NCBI GenBank assembly: GCA_009995705.1
Contig: JAADBR010000010.1
Location: 1-64,000 of the forward strand
DNA: 64,000 nt
Direction of reading: 5' to 3'
Source: Microcystis aeruginosa W13-11
Lineage (GTDB): Bacteria > Cyanobacteriota > Cyanobacteriia > Cyanobacteriales > Microcystaceae
Made by a program: the position numbers and the translations under genes. Positions 63,520-64,000 of this stretch are shown here, piece by piece (within the stretch, counting starts at the first letter, position 1; every line of letters starts with the position of its first letter). The notes under the pieces are model-generated. The model ran no database searches. It saw only the letters and a list, made by a program, of their open reading frames with translations, and was not told the DNA's origin.

Positions 63520-64000
63520 TTAGCGACCGAAACCAGCGTACCAAAAATAGGTAGCCATGGGGATTACTGTGGCTAAAACCAGTAAAACTATCACCCAAAT
63601 TGTGGCGCTTTTATCGTCAGTTTCTTCTGCGGTAGTAAAGGTACTTTCGATATTAATTGTCGCTACTTCCGGCGGTCCGGGATCCGCTTCTCCAGAAAGT
63701 ATCGCGGTTAGACGACGACTAGCATCGAGTAAAGCTTGATTATATTTTCCCCCATCTTTGAGGGGAACTGCCATAGTTTCCGAGAGGATACTATCAGCAA
63801 TAGCTTCGGTTAATAGGGGTTTTGCTTCCTCACCAACCCGAATCGCAGTTTTATTGGTTAAAGTATCAAGAACGATGATAGTTTGATTAGTCCGATCTTC
63901 GGGATTAGGATACCATTCTCTCAGGATATCATCGGCTAAATTGTCAATTTTTTGACCGTAATCCAAGCGCCGGACTACCACCATTCTCACTTCCTGTCCA
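63520..64000 (-). CDS. TPM-domain protein, Psb32-like (5' part beyond the window)
   Basis: The minus-strand frame is open up to the window edge; a GTG at 63990 lies inside the domain and is not the true start (the edge reads GQEVRMVVVRRLDYG). About 160 residues are visible: the TPM domain end (NQTIIVLDTLTNKTAIRVGE, LLTEAIADSILSETMAVPL), a Pro/Glu linker, and a C-terminal membrane helix (TIWVIVLLVLATVIPMATYF). Psb32/TLP18.3 relatives help protect and repair photosystem II. The signal peptide should lie outside the window. Confidence 0.8.
   Translation of the reverse strand, partial: GQEVRMVVVRRLDYGQKIDNLADDILREWYPNPEDRTNQTIIVLDTLTNKTAIRVGEEAKPLLTEAIADSILSETMAVPLKDGGKYNQALLDASRRLTAILSGEADPGPPEVATINIESTFTTAEETDDKSATIWVIVLLVLATVIPMATYFWYAGFGR

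Overview
The window reads as chromosomal DNA of a bloom-forming cyanobacterium, most likely Microcystis aeruginosa. The basis is cyanobacterial-type NDH-1 genes (ndhA-I-G-E), a flavodiiron protein with a C-terminal flavin reductase domain, many GCGATCGC (HIP1) sites, AT-rich DNA crowded with worn-out insertion sequences and short inverted-repeat elements, and two natural-product clusters known from Microcystis (aeruginosin type and mycosporine-like amino acid type). The genus is an inference; no ribosomal RNA gene is present to settle it.

Layout. 1-8.9 kb: housekeeping genes (uvrB, a secreted or membrane methyltransferase, ndhA-ndhI-ndhG-ndhE, pyrE) and small conserved proteins. 9.1-31.3 kb: one long minus-strand aeruginosin-type cluster. 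In order of transcription it holds aerA (loading module with ketoreductase), aerB (C-A-PCP-E), aerC (type 2 IPP isomerase-like), aerD/aerE/aerF (Choi-forming enzymes), aerG (C-A-PCP), a C-PCP protein, a short-chain dehydrogenase, a relic of a further condensation domain, a hexapeptide acyltransferase and an ABC exporter. No halogenase, sulfotransferase or glycosyltransferase is present. The AerB pocket residues read DAWTIAAVC(K), a phenylalanine-type code, so a Phe-containing aeruginosin is predicted. 31.4-33.9 kb: an IS30 relic abuts an AAA ATPase that has lost its start and Walker A, followed by an intact DUF4435/TOPRIM-like gene. This is the architecture of a PARIS-like antiphage module, here apparently broken.

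34.2-43.7 kb: ppk1, a flavodiiron protein, an IS5-type relic, glucokinase, a possible BMC-fold protein and a type II NAD(P)H dehydrogenase, with two copies of a small TIR element. 44.2-51.8 kb: an accessory island. The operon mysA-mysB-mysC-mysD (shinorine-type sunscreen synthesis) is bracketed by an IS630 relic downstream and by a transposase relic fused to xisH/xisI upstream. It looks more GC-rich than its surroundings. A PEP-CTERM protein relic follows. 52.1-64 kb: ordinary chromosomal genes: M16 peptidase, fructosamine kinase family, Uma2 nuclease family, murG, a CcdA/thioredoxin-like pair, a cysteine-dioxygenase-like protein with a two-component system, a transglutaminase-like protein and a Psb32/TPM protein cut by the window edge.

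Functionally, the aer genes form an assembly line: AerA makes the N-terminal aryl-lactate, AerB adds a D-amino acid, AerD-F supply the Choi ring that AerG loads, the C-PCP protein handles the last step and the ABC protein exports. The mys genes make 4-deoxygadusol, then mycosporine-glycine, then a disubstituted mycosporine. Several start codons were moved from the longest open frame to a downstream ATG because of TTG or GTG artefacts, ribosome sites or a terminator lying inside the longer frame.
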